Source: Roseiarcus sp963829505 (GTDB taxonomy: Bacteria; Pseudomonadota; Alphaproteobacteria; Rhizobiales; Beijerinckiaceae). Taken from it: 64,000 bases of DNA. Each line of letters starts with the position of its first letter. The first letter of the stretch is position 1. The translations under genes were made by a program, and so were the position numbers. The stretch is taken from contig CAWHIL010000003.1 in assembly GCA_963829505.1 (NCBI GenBank), positions 186,001-250,000 of the forward strand, read 5' to 3'. The notes beneath the pieces were generated by a model. That model was given only the letters and a program-made list of their open reading frames with translations. It did not search any database and had not been told where the DNA came from. This document shows, piece by piece, positions 28,092 to 37,485 of this stretch.

Positions 28092-29486
28092 TCAAGGTTT
28101 CGTCGTGGCGAGCGCGGCGGCGCGGCCGGCGGCGGCGTAGAGGTTCAGCCGCGAATAGACGCCGAAGGCCGAGCCGTCGTCGAGAAAGCCGCCGCCCGGC
28201 CCCTCCGTCTCGGTCAGGATGCGGTTCGCTTCGTCGAGGCTGAGCTTAGGGAAGGCCGTCGTCAGCAGATAGCCCGCTTCGGGCGCGAGCGCGCCGACGT
28301 TCTCGATTGCGTTCGCGGTCTCGGGATGCACGACCGGCAGGCCATAGGTCTGCGTCGTCATATAGAAGGCCTCGTTCATCGCCGGCGCGTTGAAGCGGCC
28401 GATGTCGGCGCGCGCGCAGGCCGCCACTGTGTCGCCGCAGGCGGATTCGAGCGTCTTCGTCAGGTCGGCCCGCGCCGCCTCGACCGCGGCGCGAAAATCG
28501 GAGAGCGCGTCCGGGACCTGGGGCGCGGAGGTCGCGGTCGTCATCGCGACGTCCCTCAGGGGCCGGTTCATGTAGGCGGGATCGTTGGCGAGCAGATGCG
28601 CGAGATCGTGGGTCGAGAGGGTGCGTCCGGCGAGCACGTCCATGGCGTAATGCGCCCCCAGAAGGATGCGGTCGTTGCCGTATTCGGCGCCCCGCGCGAT
28701 CATCTCCTGGTAGCGATCGGGGACGAGCATCGCGAGAACGATGGCGCCCATGTAGCCGTAGGTCGTGTGGCCGCTCGGAAACGACGGGCTGTCGATCAGG
28801 TTCATGATCGGTCCGCGATTGTAGACCTCGTTGCCGGCCGGAACGTTGAAATAGTCCGGGCCGACGATCGGCAGCGTCGTGGGCTCGGTCTGGAACGGAC
28901 GCGGATCGCCATAGGCGTTGGCGCCAGGGCTCCCGGCGGGGCGGCCGTAGGCGCGGCCGAACGGGTCGGGCTTGCCGCCGATCTTCGTCAGGATGGCGAC
29001 GGCCTCGTCGGAGACCGGCGTCTTGCCGTTGGTCGTTGCGTTGGCGAAGAAATATTTGCCCGAGCTCGAATCCGATCCCGTCGTCGAATTGGCGTAGGCG
29101 ATCACCTTCCTGACCGAATCGGAGACGCTGGTGGCGGCGCTGCGGTCGATGTAATGCGCGCGCGCCTGATAGCCGGCGCCAAGCGTCGTGCCGAGGCCGT
29201 CGGCAAGCTGGGCGAGGTTCTTGTCGGTGATGAACGCGTCGCGCAGCGCCTGCTGCTGCTGTTCGGCGAACGGCAGGAGGGTCGGCTGCCGGATGACGCC
29301 TGTCTGGATGGCGCCGGTGACGGTGAAGTTGGCGGCGAGCGCCGCCCGGCCCGCGTCGGTGTCGGAGAGCGCCGTGACCGGCGCGAGGCCTTTGAGGACC
29401 GTAAGATTCGTGGCCGTCTGGGCGTCGGCTGCGGCAGAGGCCCCAAGCAGGGCGAGAAGGAAAACTCCGCAACTTCGTCCCGTCAT
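28092..29486 (-). CDS. Secreted PAP2-family acid phosphatase
   Basis: 464 aa with a signal peptide (1-~22, ending ADAQ). The PAP2/haloperoxidase active-site motifs are PSFPSGHTTYGY and the later NDRILLGAHYAMDVLAGR, providing the catalytic His pair and phosphate-binding Arg. The first KX6RP-type motif is not clear. Start at 29486 is preferred over 29501 because GGAGG then lies 8 bases upstream. Likely a periplasmic phosphomonoesterase; haloperoxidase activity is the alternative reading of the same fold. Confidence 0.9.
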   Translation of the reverse strand: MTGRSCGVFLLALLGASAAADAQTATNLTVLKGLAPVTALSDTDAGRAALAANFTVTGAIQTGVIRQPTLLPFAEQQQQALRDAFITDKNLAQLADGLGTTLGAGYQARAHYIDRSAATSVSDSVRKVIAYANSTTGSDSSSGKYFFANATTNGKTPVSDEAVAILTKIGGKPDPFGRAYGRPAGSPGANAYGDPRPFQTEPTTLPIVGPDYFNVPAGNEVYNRGPIMNLIDSPSFPSGHTTYGYMGAIVLAMLVPDRYQEMIARGAEYGNDRILLGAHYAMDVLAGRTLSTHDLAHLLANDPAYMNRPLRDVAMTTATSAPQVPDALSDFRAAVEAARADLTKTLESACGDTVAACARADIGRFNAPAMNEAFYMTTQTYGLPVVHPETANAIENVGALAPEAGYLLTTAFPKLSLDEANRILTETEGPGGGFLDDGSAFGVYSRLNLYAAAGRAAALATTKP

Positions 29487-29726
29487 GGCCGTAACCTCCA
29501 CCCGTCGCGCGCCGTTCTGTCGTTGTCGGTCGGTTCGATTGCGATATCAAGACGGCGGGCGCGAGCCGAAGGCGTGCGCGGGGCGAAAGCGTCAGCTTGG
29601 CTGACGCATGGCGTTTTTTCTTGCCTGCCGCCCTTGCGCGGCCGCTTCGCGGCGCCAATGTCTTCACCCGCGCGAGCGACCGCCGCCCAGTGGCGATAGC
29701 GGGCCCGGGCGTCTTGGAGGTCCTTC

Positions 29727-30245
29727 ATGGGCACGGCGGACAATACGTGGGGCGGCGGCTACGGCGCCCGGCAATTCAATTCGGGCGAGTGGGCGAACGC
29801 GCGATGGCGGCGTCAGGGGACGCGCTGGACGGCGTTCGAGATCGTCGCCATGGTCCTCGGTTTCATCGTGTTCTGGCCGATCGGCCTGGCGGTCCTCGCC
29901 TACAAGTTCTGGCAGAGCCGCTCCGGCGGACCCGATCTCAAGACTTTCGTGACCGACAAGGTCGATGGAGCGCGCACCGCCATGTCTTCCAACCCATCCT
30001 GGGGCTGCGGCTCCGCAATGCGGCGCGCCAGCCGCTTCTATCAGGCTCAGACCGGCAACATGGCCTTCGACGAGTGGCGTCAGGCGGAACTGACCCGTCT
30101 CGACGAGGAGCGCCGCAAGCTCGACGAAGCGCAGCGCGAGTTCGGCGAATATGTCGACGCGATCCGTCGCGCCAAAGACCGCGAGGAGTTCGAGCGCTTC
30201 ATGGCCGAGCGCCGGGCGAAGCCGGCGGAGGCCCCCGCCGCCTGA
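29727..30245 (+). CDS. DUF2852 family membrane protein
   Basis: 172 aa. A Gly-rich N-terminus (WGGGYGARQFNSGEWANARW) precedes one strong membrane segment (about 36-62: FEIVAMVLGFIVFWPIGLAVLAYKF, given here in part). A cytoplasmic part ends in a charged coiled coil (LDEERRKLDEAQREFGEYVDAIRRAKDREEF). This is the DUF2852 layout, found mostly in alphaproteobacteria; role unknown. GGAGG lies 7 bases upstream. A terminator follows. Confidence 0.9.
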   Translation: MGTADNTWGGGYGARQFNSGEWANARWRRQGTRWTAFEIVAMVLGFIVFWPIGLAVLAYKFWQSRSGGPDLKTFVTDKVDGARTAMSSNPSWGCGSAMRRASRFYQAQTGNMAFDEWRQAELTRLDEERRKLDEAQREFGEYVDAIRRAKDREEFERFMAERRAKPAEAPAA

Positions 30246-30276
30246 TTTCCGCGTCTCTCGACGGCTGAAAGCACGA

Positions 30277-30308
30277 AAACCCTTTTGTCTATCGGCAAAG
30301 GGGTTTTT
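30277..30308 (+). terminator. Rho-independent terminator after the DUF2852 gene
   Basis: AACCCTTTTG-TCTATCGG-CAAAGGGGTTTTT: a 10-bp stem with one G-U-type mismatch and a run of five T, 31 bases past the stop codon of the DUF2852 gene. Confidence 0.85.
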
Positions 30309-30372
30309 CCGTCTTGACGGTTTCCGCCGAGCGGATGCTATGCTTCGGACGCCTGTCCTCCCGGAGCCTTTC

Positions 30373-31854
30373 ATGCGCCGCGTCTCCCGACTTCTGCTTT
30401 CAGCCGCCTTCGCGCTCGCCGCGTCCGTGTCGCTCGCCGCCGCAAAGGACAGCGTCACGATCGGCATTGTGCTCGAGCCCCCCGGCCTCGACCCGACGAC
30501 TGCGCCGGCGGCGGCGATCGGGCAGATGACGCATTACACGATCTTCGAGGGTCTGACGAAGATCAACGAGGACAATTCGGTGACGCCGCTGCTCGCCGAA
30601 AAATGGTCGTTCTCTCCCGACCTGAAGACGCTGACATTCACGCTGAAACCCAACGTCAAGTTCCAGGACGGCGAGCCCTTCACCTCGGCCGACGTCAAGG
30701 CCGCCTTTGCGCGCTACGCCGCGGCCAATTCCACCAACAAGGAGAAGGCGTTCTTCGCGTCGATCACCGCGATCGACACGCCCGATCCGACAACCGTCGC
30801 GCTGCACTTCAACGAGCCGAGCTTCCTGGCGCTCCGGCATCTTGGGCTCGAGACGGCGGTGATCATCGACGCCAAGAGCGCCGCGACCGCGGCGACGAAC
30901 CCGGTCGGCACGGGTCCCTACAAGTTCGGCTCATGGACCAAGGGCGCGTCCCTCACCCTCGACAAGTGGGACGGCTACCGCGACGCCGCCAACGTGCCGC
31001 TCGCCCACGCGACCTTCCGTTTCATCTCCGACCCCGCCGCCGAAGTGACGGCGACGCTCGCCGGCGACGTCGACGTGTTCGCCAATCTTCAGGACGTCCA
31101 GGCGCTCGGCCAGTTCAAGGACAACCCGAAATATCAGGTCCTGATCGGCGGCACCGAGGGCAAGACGATCCTTGCGATGAACAACAAGCGCAAGCCCCTC
31201 GACGACGTGCGCGTCCGGCGCGCGATCGCCTACGCCATCGACCGCAAGGCGATCATCGACGGCGCCATGGACGGCTTCGGGACGCCGATCGGCAGCCATC
31301 TCGCGCCGAACGATCCGGGCTATGTCGATCTGACGGGCCTCACTCCGCACGATCCCGAGAAGGCCAAGGCGCTTCTCAAGGAAGCGGGCGTGACGACGCC
31401 GCTCGACCTCACCCTTGTCCTGCCGCCGCCCGCCTATGCGCGCCAGGGCGGGCAGATCATCGCCGCCGAACTCGCAGAGGTCGGGATCAACGCGAAGATC
31501 CAGGAGGTCGAGTGGGCGCAATGGCTCAAAGGCGTCTACACCGACAAGAACTACGATTTGACGATCGTCAATCATGTCGAGCCGCTCGATATCGGCATCT
31601 ACGCCAACCCGAACTATTATTTCCAGTACGACAGCCCGGCGTTCCGCGACATCTACGCCAAGGTGACCTCGGCCCCGGACCTCGAGGCGCTGAAAAGCGC
31701 GCTCGGCCAGGCGCAGAAGCAGCTTGCCGACGACAGCGTCAACGCCTTCCTGTTCGCCTACCCGAACATCTCCGTCGCCGACGCCAACCTCAAGGGCCTG
31801 TGGAAGAACGCGCCGATTTCGGCGACCGACGTCGCCGCGATTTCGTGGAAGTGA
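30373..31854 (+). CDS. Peptide/nickel-type ABC transporter substrate-binding protein
   Basis: 493-aa periplasmic binding protein of family 5 (DppA/OppA/NikA type). Signal peptide 1-24 (ending SLAAA), then EPPGLDPTTAPAAAIGQMTHYTIFEGL, the family signature, and FKDGEPFTSADV-like (FQDGEPFTSADVKAAF). C-terminal lobe intact. There is no permease or ATPase beside it; the nearest matching operon (18230-21937) lacks a binding protein and lies 8.4 kb away. Ligand unknown. The ATG at 30373 is chosen as the signal peptide start. Confidence 0.94.
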   Translation: MRRVSRLLLSAAFALAASVSLAAAKDSVTIGIVLEPPGLDPTTAPAAAIGQMTHYTIFEGLTKINEDNSVTPLLAEKWSFSPDLKTLTFTLKPNVKFQDGEPFTSADVKAAFARYAAANSTNKEKAFFASITAIDTPDPTTVALHFNEPSFLALRHLGLETAVIIDAKSAATAATNPVGTGPYKFGSWTKGASLTLDKWDGYRDAANVPLAHATFRFISDPAAEVTATLAGDVDVFANLQDVQALGQFKDNPKYQVLIGGTEGKTILAMNNKRKPLDDVRVRRAIAYAIDRKAIIDGAMDGFGTPIGSHLAPNDPGYVDLTGLTPHDPEKAKALLKEAGVTTPLDLTLVLPPPAYARQGGQIIAAELAEVGINAKIQEVEWAQWLKGVYTDKNYDLTIVNHVEPLDIGIYANPNYYFQYDSPAFRDIYAKVTSAPDLEALKSALGQAQKQLADDSVNAFLFAYPNISVADANLKGLWKNAPISATDVAAISWK

Positions 31855-31875
31855 CGGCCCGCCGATTTCAATCGA

Positions 31876-31982
31876 CCTCGTCCTGAGGAGCCCGCGTCAG
31901 CGGGCGTCTCGAAGGACGTTCACTGCGCGCTGGAGCGTCCTTCGAGACGCGTCGCCCTTAGGCGACGCTCCTCAGGACGAGG
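31876..31982. repeat. Long palindromic repeat, CTCGTCCTGAGGAG family
   Basis: CCTCGTCCTGAGGAGC opens and GCTCCTCAGGACGAGG closes a 107-base inverted repeat. A second inner pair, GCGTCTCGAAGGACG / CGTCCTTCGAGACGC, lies between them, and each arm also holds a small local hairpin. Two further copies lie at 61139-61241 and 61603-61705. It sits between the binding-protein gene and the amidase. Confidence 0.9.
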
Positions 31983-32003
31983 CAAGGAGAGCAATCTTCC
32001 GCA

Positions 32004-33404
32004 ATGGAACCGTTCCGCCTCTCCGCGCTTGAACTCCTCCGCGCCTATCGCGCGAAAAGCCTGTCGCCGGTCGAGGCGATGGCGTCCGTTATCGCGCGGG
32101 TCGAGGCCTTCGAGCCGCATGTCGCGGCGACCTGGCTGTTCGCGCCCGAGCGGGCGCTTAAGCAAGCGCGCGATTCGGAAGCGCGCTGGCTTAAAGGGGA
32201 GCCGGTCGGGCCGCTCGACGGCGTGCCGGCCACCGTCAAGGACAATATCCACACCAAGGGCGAGCCGACGCCGGTCGGCACGGCCGCAGCCGACATGGTT
32301 CCTCAGGCGGCGGACGCGCCGCCCGCCGCGCGCCTGAGAGAAGCCGGCGCGATCATCTTCTCGAAGACTACGATGCCCGATTACGGCATGCTGTCGTCGG
32401 GCCTTTCGAGCCACCACCGGCTGGCGCGCAACCCGTGGAAGCTCGACCGCAATCCGGGCGGCTCGTCGGCAGGCGCGGGGGCCGCTGCGGCGGCGCTCTA
32501 TGGGCCTTGCCATGTCGGCACCGACATCGGCGGCTCGATCCGCCTCCCGGCCGGCTGGTGCGGGATCGTTGGCCTGAAACCCTCCGCCGGACGCGTGCCG
32601 ATCGACCCGCCCTACATCGGCCGCGTCGCGGGGCCGATGACGCGCGACGTCGCCGACGCGGGCCTCATGATGGCGACGCTCGCGAAACCCGACCCGCGCG
32701 AGCGCGACTATACGAGCCTGCCCTACGAGGAGCAGGACTGGGCGATCCGCCCGACGCGTCTCGACGGCCTGAAGATCGGGCTCCTCATGGAGGCGGGTTG
32801 CGGCTTTCCGGCGACGGCCGAAGTGAAAGCCGCGGTCGAGCGGGCGGCGCGCGACTTCGAGGCGGCGGGCGCGTGCGTGACGCCGCTTGCGCCCTTCCTG
32901 ACGCAGGAGATGCTCGACGGGCTCGATCGTTTCTGGCGTACGCGGGCGCTGATCGACCTCGAGGCGCTGGCGCCCGGGAAACGCGCGCTCGTGCTGCCGT
33001 TCATCCGCGCCTGGGCGGAATCGGCGGGCGGTTCCTCGGGCGCCGAGGTTTTCCGGGGCTTCAGCCAGATCCCCGCCATGCAGAAGGCGGCGGTCGCGGC
33101 GACGCTTCCGTTCGATTATGTGCTGTCGCCGATTGCGCCGATGACCGCCTTTCCCGCCGAATGGGCCATGCCGAGCCAGGACCCCCTGAACGCGATGGCG
33201 CACATCGGCTTCACCGTCGCCTTCAACATGTCCGGCCAGCCGGCCGCGTCGGTGAATTGCGGGTTCTCGGTCGAAGGCCTGCCGATCGGGCTGCAGATCG
33301 TCGGGCGCCGCTTCGACGACGTCGGCGTGCTGAGCGTGGTCCGAGCCTACGAGGAGATCCGCTCGGGCGCGGCTCGGCCTTGGCCCGAGCCGCCGCGGGC
33401 GTGA
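32004..33404 (+). CDS. Amidase signature family hydrolase
   Basis: 466 aa. The Ser-cisSer-Lys triad is intact: K79 (PATVKDNI), S154 (NPGGSSAGAGAA) and S178 (GTDIGGSIRLPAGWCG). These enzymes hydrolyse amide bonds; the family includes GatA, but the absence of gatB/gatC and the divergent C-terminus point to a catabolic amidase. Substrate unknown. Preceded by a palindromic repeat; no operon partner. Confidence 0.93.
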   Translation: MEPFRLSALELLRAYRAKSLSPVEAMASVIARVEAFEPHVAATWLFAPERALKQARDSEARWLKGEPVGPLDGVPATVKDNIHTKGEPTPVGTAAADMVPQAADAPPAARLREAGAIIFSKTTMPDYGMLSSGLSSHHRLARNPWKLDRNPGGSSAGAGAAAAALYGPCHVGTDIGGSIRLPAGWCGIVGLKPSAGRVPIDPPYIGRVAGPMTRDVADAGLMMATLAKPDPRERDYTSLPYEEQDWAIRPTRLDGLKIGLLMEAGCGFPATAEVKAAVERAARDFEAAGACVTPLAPFLTQEMLDGLDRFWRTRALIDLEALAPGKRALVLPFIRAWAESAGGSSGAEVFRGFSQIPAMQKAAVAATLPFDYVLSPIAPMTAFPAEWAMPSQDPLNAMAHIGFTVAFNMSGQPAASVNCGFSVEGLPIGLQIVGRRFDDVGVLSVVRAYEEIRSGAARPWPEPPRA

Positions 33405-33413
33405 GGCCGCCTC

Positions 33414-34735
33414 TCACGCCCTTAGCGACTCTCCGTGCAGGGCAATGTCGAGCCCCTCGCGCTCTTCTTCGGGCAGGACGCGGAGGCCCACGAGGGCGTC
33501 GACGACCTTAAGCACGATCATTGTGCCGACGACGCACCAGACGACGGTCGTCACGACGCCGACCGCCTGCGCGCCGAGTTGCGCGATGTTGCCTTCGAGA
33601 AGCCCGGAAACGCCGGGATCGCCCGCGGTCGCGCTGACGGCGGCTGTCGCGAACACGCCGGTCAGCAGCATCCCGAGCGCCCCTCCGACGCCGTGCACGC
33701 CGAACACGTCGAGCGAATCGTCGTATTTCAGCCTGAGTTTGAGGACGGTGCTCGCCCAGAAACAGACGCCGCCGGCGATCGCGCCGATAACTGCGCCCTG
33801 CCAGGGCAGGACGTAACCGGAGGCGGGCGTGATCGTCCCGAGACCGGCGACGGCGCCGGAAATGAGCCCGAGGACGGACGGCTTGCCGCGCTCCCACCAT
33901 TCGAGGCCGCTCCACACCAGCGCCCCGGCGCAGGCGGAGAGGTGCGTTGCGACGATGGCGAAGACGGCGCGCGAGCCGGCGGTCAGCGCCGAGCCGCCGT
34001 TGAATCCGAACCAGCCGACCCAGAGGAGGCCCGTGCCGATCACCGCGAGGGTCAGGTCGTAAGGCGCCATGTTCTCGCGGCCGTAGCCCTTGCGGACGCG
34101 CATTGTCAGCGCCGCCACGAGGCCCGCGACGCCGGCGTTGATGTGCACGACCGTGCCGCCCGCGAAATCGACGACGCCCAGTCTCTCGAGAAACCCGCCG
34201 CCCCAGACCCAATGGGCGCTCGGCGCATAGACGACGAAGAGCCAGAGCGCGCAGAAAAGCATGAAGGCGGAGAACTTGATCCGGTCGGCGACGGCGCCCC
34301 AACGAGCGCGCAGGTGATGACGGCGAAGGTCATCTGATAGGCCATGAAGAGCGCCTCGGGGATCGTCGCCGCAAAGGGGCTCACCGAGTTCGCGCCCATG
34401 CCGGCGAGGAAGGCGCGGCTAAAGCCGCCGATCCACGCGCCCTCGCCCGTAAAGCTCAGGCTGTAGGCCAGGGCGAACCACAGGAGCGACACGAGCGCGG
34501 TCGCGCCGAAACTCTGCGCCATCGTGGCGAGGACGTTCTTCTGCCTGACCATGCCCGAGTAGAAGAGCGCGAGGCCGGGAATTGTCATCATGAGGACGAG
34601 CGCGGTCGCGGCGATCATGAAGGCGGTGTCGGCGGGGTCGATGCGGGCGTCGGCGGCGAAGGCCGGGGTGACGATCGCGCCGACCGAAATTGCGGCGATG
34701 AGGCGAAGGGCTTGCAGGCGAAGGGCTTGGCGCAT
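33414..34735 (-). CDS. amtB: Ammonium transporter AmtB (frameshifted)
   Basis: About 440 aa after correction: signal-like N-terminus, then eleven membrane segments of the Amt family. The first part (34735 to ~34301) has DTAFMIAATALVLMMTIPGLALFYSGM, the family start (given in part), and the second (~34297 to 33414) has GGTVVHINAGVAGL and DDSLDVFGVHGVGGALG with the pore His residues. Adding one G in the run of four at 34297-34300 gives ALVGGAVADRIKFSAFML, joining both halves. It lies 47 bases downstream of glnK, the normal glnK-amtB arrangement. The indel is probably a sequencing error. Confidence 0.92.
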
Positions 34736-34782
34736 CTCGCAGTGACGCTCCGCGGAGTTTCAGGGGAGGGAGAGCGCGCGTC

Positions 34783-35121
34783 TCAGAGCGCGTCGTCGTC
34801 GGCTTCGCCGGTGCGGATGCGCACCACGCGTTCGAGCGTCGTGACGAAGATCTTGCCGTCGCCGATCTGCCCCGTGCGCGCGACCCGCTCGATGGTATCG
34901 ACGACCGCGTCGGCGCGATCGTCGGGGACGGCGACCTCGATCTTCACCTTCGGCAGGAAGCGGACGACATATTCGGCCCCACGATAGATCTCCGTGTGCC
35001 CCTTCTGGCGCCCGTAGCCCTGCGCCTCGGTCGCCGTCATCCCGTGGACGCCGATTTCTTCCAGCGCCTCGCGAAGCTCATCAAGCTTGAACGGCTTGAT
35101 GATCGCCGTGATCAATTTCAT
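34783..35121 (-). CDS. glnK: PII signal-transduction protein GlnK
   Basis: 112-aa PII protein. The T-loop (residues ~37-55) carries the uridylylated Tyr51 in EIYRGAEYVVRFLPKVK, and the C-terminal GDGKIFVTTLERVVRIRTGE is the nucleotide-binding signature. GlnK senses ATP/ADP and 2-oxoglutarate, and blocks AmtB when nitrogen is plentiful. It is the first gene of glnK-amtB. No convincing sigma-54 promoter was found by eye upstream. Confidence 0.97.
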   Translation of the reverse strand: MKLITAIIKPFKLDELREALEEIGVHGMTATEAQGYGRQKGHTEIYRGAEYVVRFLPKVKIEVAVPDDRADAVVDTIERVARTGQIGDGKIFVTTLERVVRIRTGEADDDAL

Positions 35122-35335
35122 GAACGCCCCGTCTGCCGTTTTGTTGTGCGCTTCGCCCAGAGATCTGCATCATTTGCAGGCGGACGCGCGCGGTTATTGC
35201 CTCACGCCCCCGGTCATGCACAGAAAATCAGCATTGGCAAGCCGTGACGCATCTTGCCGCACGCTCGTGCGACAATCTGTCCGTTGGAGGGCGCCGGGCC
35301 CCGGGCGCGGAAAGGGAAGTCAAACCCACCGCCAG

Positions 35336-35391
35336 GAACACAAAGGACACGAAGCTTCGTGCCTCGTCGTTGGCCTTTGTGGTGAAACCCG
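35336..35391. repeat. CACAAAGGACACGAAG-type inverted repeat
   Basis: AACACAAAGGACACGAAG ... CCTTTGTGGTGAAA, centred on the perfect 14-base palindrome CACGAAGCTTCGTG (35348-35361). A related element with the same CACAAAG / CTTTGTGGTG ends is at 50185-50241. It sits in the intergenic space upstream of glnK and downstream of the dehydrogenase gene. Confidence 0.65.
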
Positions 35392-35397
35392 AATGCC

Positions 35398-36291
35398 TCA
35401 GCCGCCGCGCGGCGCAAGCGACGTCCCGTTCCATTTTGCGACGAGGTCGGAGAGCATCGGCACATAGTCCGCGCCATGCCCTGTCGCGACGGCTTGCGCG
35501 AAGGAATTGCGCACCGCCGCGCCGACCGGATTCACGACGCCGAGCGCCAGCGCGAAGCTTGCGAGATAGGTCATGTCCTTCGAGGCGTTGGCGAGGGTGA
35601 AGCGGTGCGCGTCGCGGTCGCGCTCGATCACGTACTTGCGGAAGGTCTGATAGAACGGGCAGTCCATGCGCCCGTTGCTGATCACGGCGTCGAAGACTGC
35701 GGGCGTGAGGCCCGCCTTGGTGCCGACCGCGAGCGCCTCGGAATAGAGCGCGGCGTAGCCCATCGACACGAAATTGTTGAGAAGCTTCATCGTGTGGCCC
35801 GTGCCGGCCGGGCCGGTCTCGACGATACGGCCGGCGAAGGCTTGAAGGATGGGCCGCGCTCGCGCGACAGCGGCGGAATCGCCGCCGACCATCACGTCGA
35901 GCGTGCCTTCCCAGGCGTCCTTGGGCGTACGCGACAGCGGCGCGTCGACGAAGGCGATCCCCTTGGGCTGAAGCTCGGCTGCGAGGCGCCGGGTCGAGGC
36001 GGGCTCGGAGGTCGAGCAATCGACGATGAGGAGCGGCTTGCCGGCGGACACGAGGCCGGCGACGACCGCCTCGACCTGCGGCGAGCCGGTGACGCAGAGG
36101 ACAACCGCGTCGCTCGCCTCCGCGACCTCGCGCACGCTCTTCGCCTCGCGCGCGCCGCGCTTGACGAGATCGTCGACCGCCTCGCGCTTTTTGTGGGCGA
36201 GGACGGTCAGCGGGAAGCCCTTCTCGACGAGGTTCTTCGCCATGCCGTGGCCCATGAGGCCGACGCCGATGAAGCCGATGCGTTCCGTCAT
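35398..36291 (-). CDS. NAD(P)-dependent beta-hydroxyacid dehydrogenase family protein
   Basis: 297 aa of the 3-hydroxyisobutyrate dehydrogenase family. The nucleotide-binding GFIGVGLMGHGMAKNL opens the protein, FVDAPLSRTPKDAWEGTLDVMVGG matches the substrate loop (here in part) and the catalytic Lys is in GHTMKLLNNF. Start at 36291 is set by the Rossmann motif and by AAGGAG seven bases upstream. The exact substrate (tartronate semialdehyde, hydroxyisobutyrate, succinic semialdehyde) cannot be told. Confidence 0.92.
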   Translation of the reverse strand: MTERIGFIGVGLMGHGMAKNLVEKGFPLTVLAHKKREAVDDLVKRGAREAKSVREVAEASDAVVLCVTGSPQVEAVVAGLVSAGKPLLIVDCSTSEPASTRRLAAELQPKGIAFVDAPLSRTPKDAWEGTLDVMVGGDSAAVARARPILQAFAGRIVETGPAGTGHTMKLLNNFVSMGYAALYSEALAVGTKAGLTPAVFDAVISNGRMDCPFYQTFRKYVIERDRDAHRFTLANASKDMTYLASFALALGVVNPVGAAVRNSFAQAVATGHGADYVPMLSDLVAKWNGTSLAPRGG

Positions 36292-36370
36292 TGGGGTCTC
36301 CTTCACGATGGCCGGCTCCCTCGCTCTGCGTGAGCGGGGAGAAGGGACGCCGACGTCGGCCAACGGCGCA

Positions 36371-37426
36371 TCAAACTTGCGCGCCCGCCTTCCGCCTCGC
36401 GATCTCCGCCCGCACTTTCGGCGCGACGACCGTGCCGAAGAGTTTGATCGAACGAAGGATCGCGGCGTGGTCCTGCTGGCCGACCTTCATCTGCATGAGG
36501 TATCGGTCATGGCCGAAGACCTCGTGCTGCGCGAGGATCTTCGCCGCCACGTCGTCGGGCGAGCCGAGCATCAGATGGCCACGGGGCGATGCGCCGATGT
36601 CGAACTGGGCACGCTGGAGCGGCGGCCAGCCGCGCTCGCGGCCGATGCGGCTCATCACCTCGGCGTAAGGGGCGAAATAGGCTTCCGCCGCAGCTTCGCG
36701 CGTGTCGGCGACGAAGCCGTGGCCGTTGATCCCGAGCTTCAGCGCGCCCTCCGGGGCGCCGGCGCGCCTTCCCGCCTCGCGATAGAGCGCGGCGAGCGGC
36801 GCAAAGCGCGCCGGTTCGCCGCCGATGATGGCGAGCGCCAGCGGCAGGCCGAGGCCGCCCGCCCGCGCCACCGATTGCGGCGTGCCGCCCGAGGCGATCC
36901 AGACGGGCAGGGGGTCTTGCAGCGCCCGCGGCCAGACGCCCCCGCCGCCGAGCGGGGGCCGTGAGCCGCCGCGCCAGTCGGGCCGCGGGTGCTTGCGGAT
37001 GGCGAGCAGAAGCTCGAGCTTCTCGGCGAAGAGTTCGTCGTAGCGGTCGAGGTCGTAGCCGAACAGCGGAAAGGATTCGATGAAGGCGCCGCGCCCGGCC
37101 ATGATCTCCGCCCGCCCGCCCGAGATGAGGTCGAGCGTTGCGAATTCCTGATAGACGCGCACCGGATCGTCGGAGGAGAGCACGGTGACGGCGCTCGTGA
37201 GGCGGATGCGCTTGGTGCGCGCAGCGCCTGCCGCAAGCGTCACCGCCGGGGCCGAGATCGCATAATCCGGCCGATGGTGCTCGCCGAGGCCGAAGACGTC
37301 GAGCCCGACGCGGTCGGCAAGCTCGATCTGCTCGAGAAGCTCGGCGAAGGTTTGCGCGACGTCGACCGGCTGGCCCGTCTTCGGATCGAGCCGGGTTTCG
37401 ACGAAGGTGTAGACGCCGAGCTGCAT
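36371..37426 (-). CDS. LLM-class flavin-dependent oxidoreductase
   Basis: 351-aa luciferase-like monooxygenase family protein: an FMN-dependent TIM barrel beginning MQLGVYTFVETR. Family features include FGLGEHHRPDYAISAP, SAVTVLSSDDPVRVYQEFAT and GRGAFIESFPLFGYDLDRYDELF (in part). Lies 79 bases upstream of the dehydrogenase on the same strand, possibly one transcript. Substrate unknown. Confidence 0.92.
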   Translation of the reverse strand: MQLGVYTFVETRLDPKTGQPVDVAQTFAELLEQIELADRVGLDVFGLGEHHRPDYAISAPAVTLAAGAARTKRIRLTSAVTVLSSDDPVRVYQEFATLDLISGGRAEIMAGRGAFIESFPLFGYDLDRYDELFAEKLELLLAIRKHPRPDWRGGSRPPLGGGGVWPRALQDPLPVWIASGGTPQSVARAGGLGLPLALAIIGGEPARFAPLAALYREAGRRAGAPEGALKLGINGHGFVADTREAAAEAYFAPYAEVMSRIGRERGWPPLQRAQFDIGASPRGHLMLGSPDDVAAKILAQHEVFGHDRYLMQMKVGQQDHAAILRSIKLFGTVVAPKVRAEIARRKAGAQV

Positions 37427-37485
37427 TCAGTCGTCTTTCCGGTGAGGGAGCCGGCGCCGGGAACGGACGCCGGCGTACGCATGGT

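Noticed and set aside
35122..35227. Possible sigma-54/NtrC promoter for glnK
   Set aside because: No GG-N10-GC core in a TGGCAC-TTGCA context was found by eye, so no site is reported.
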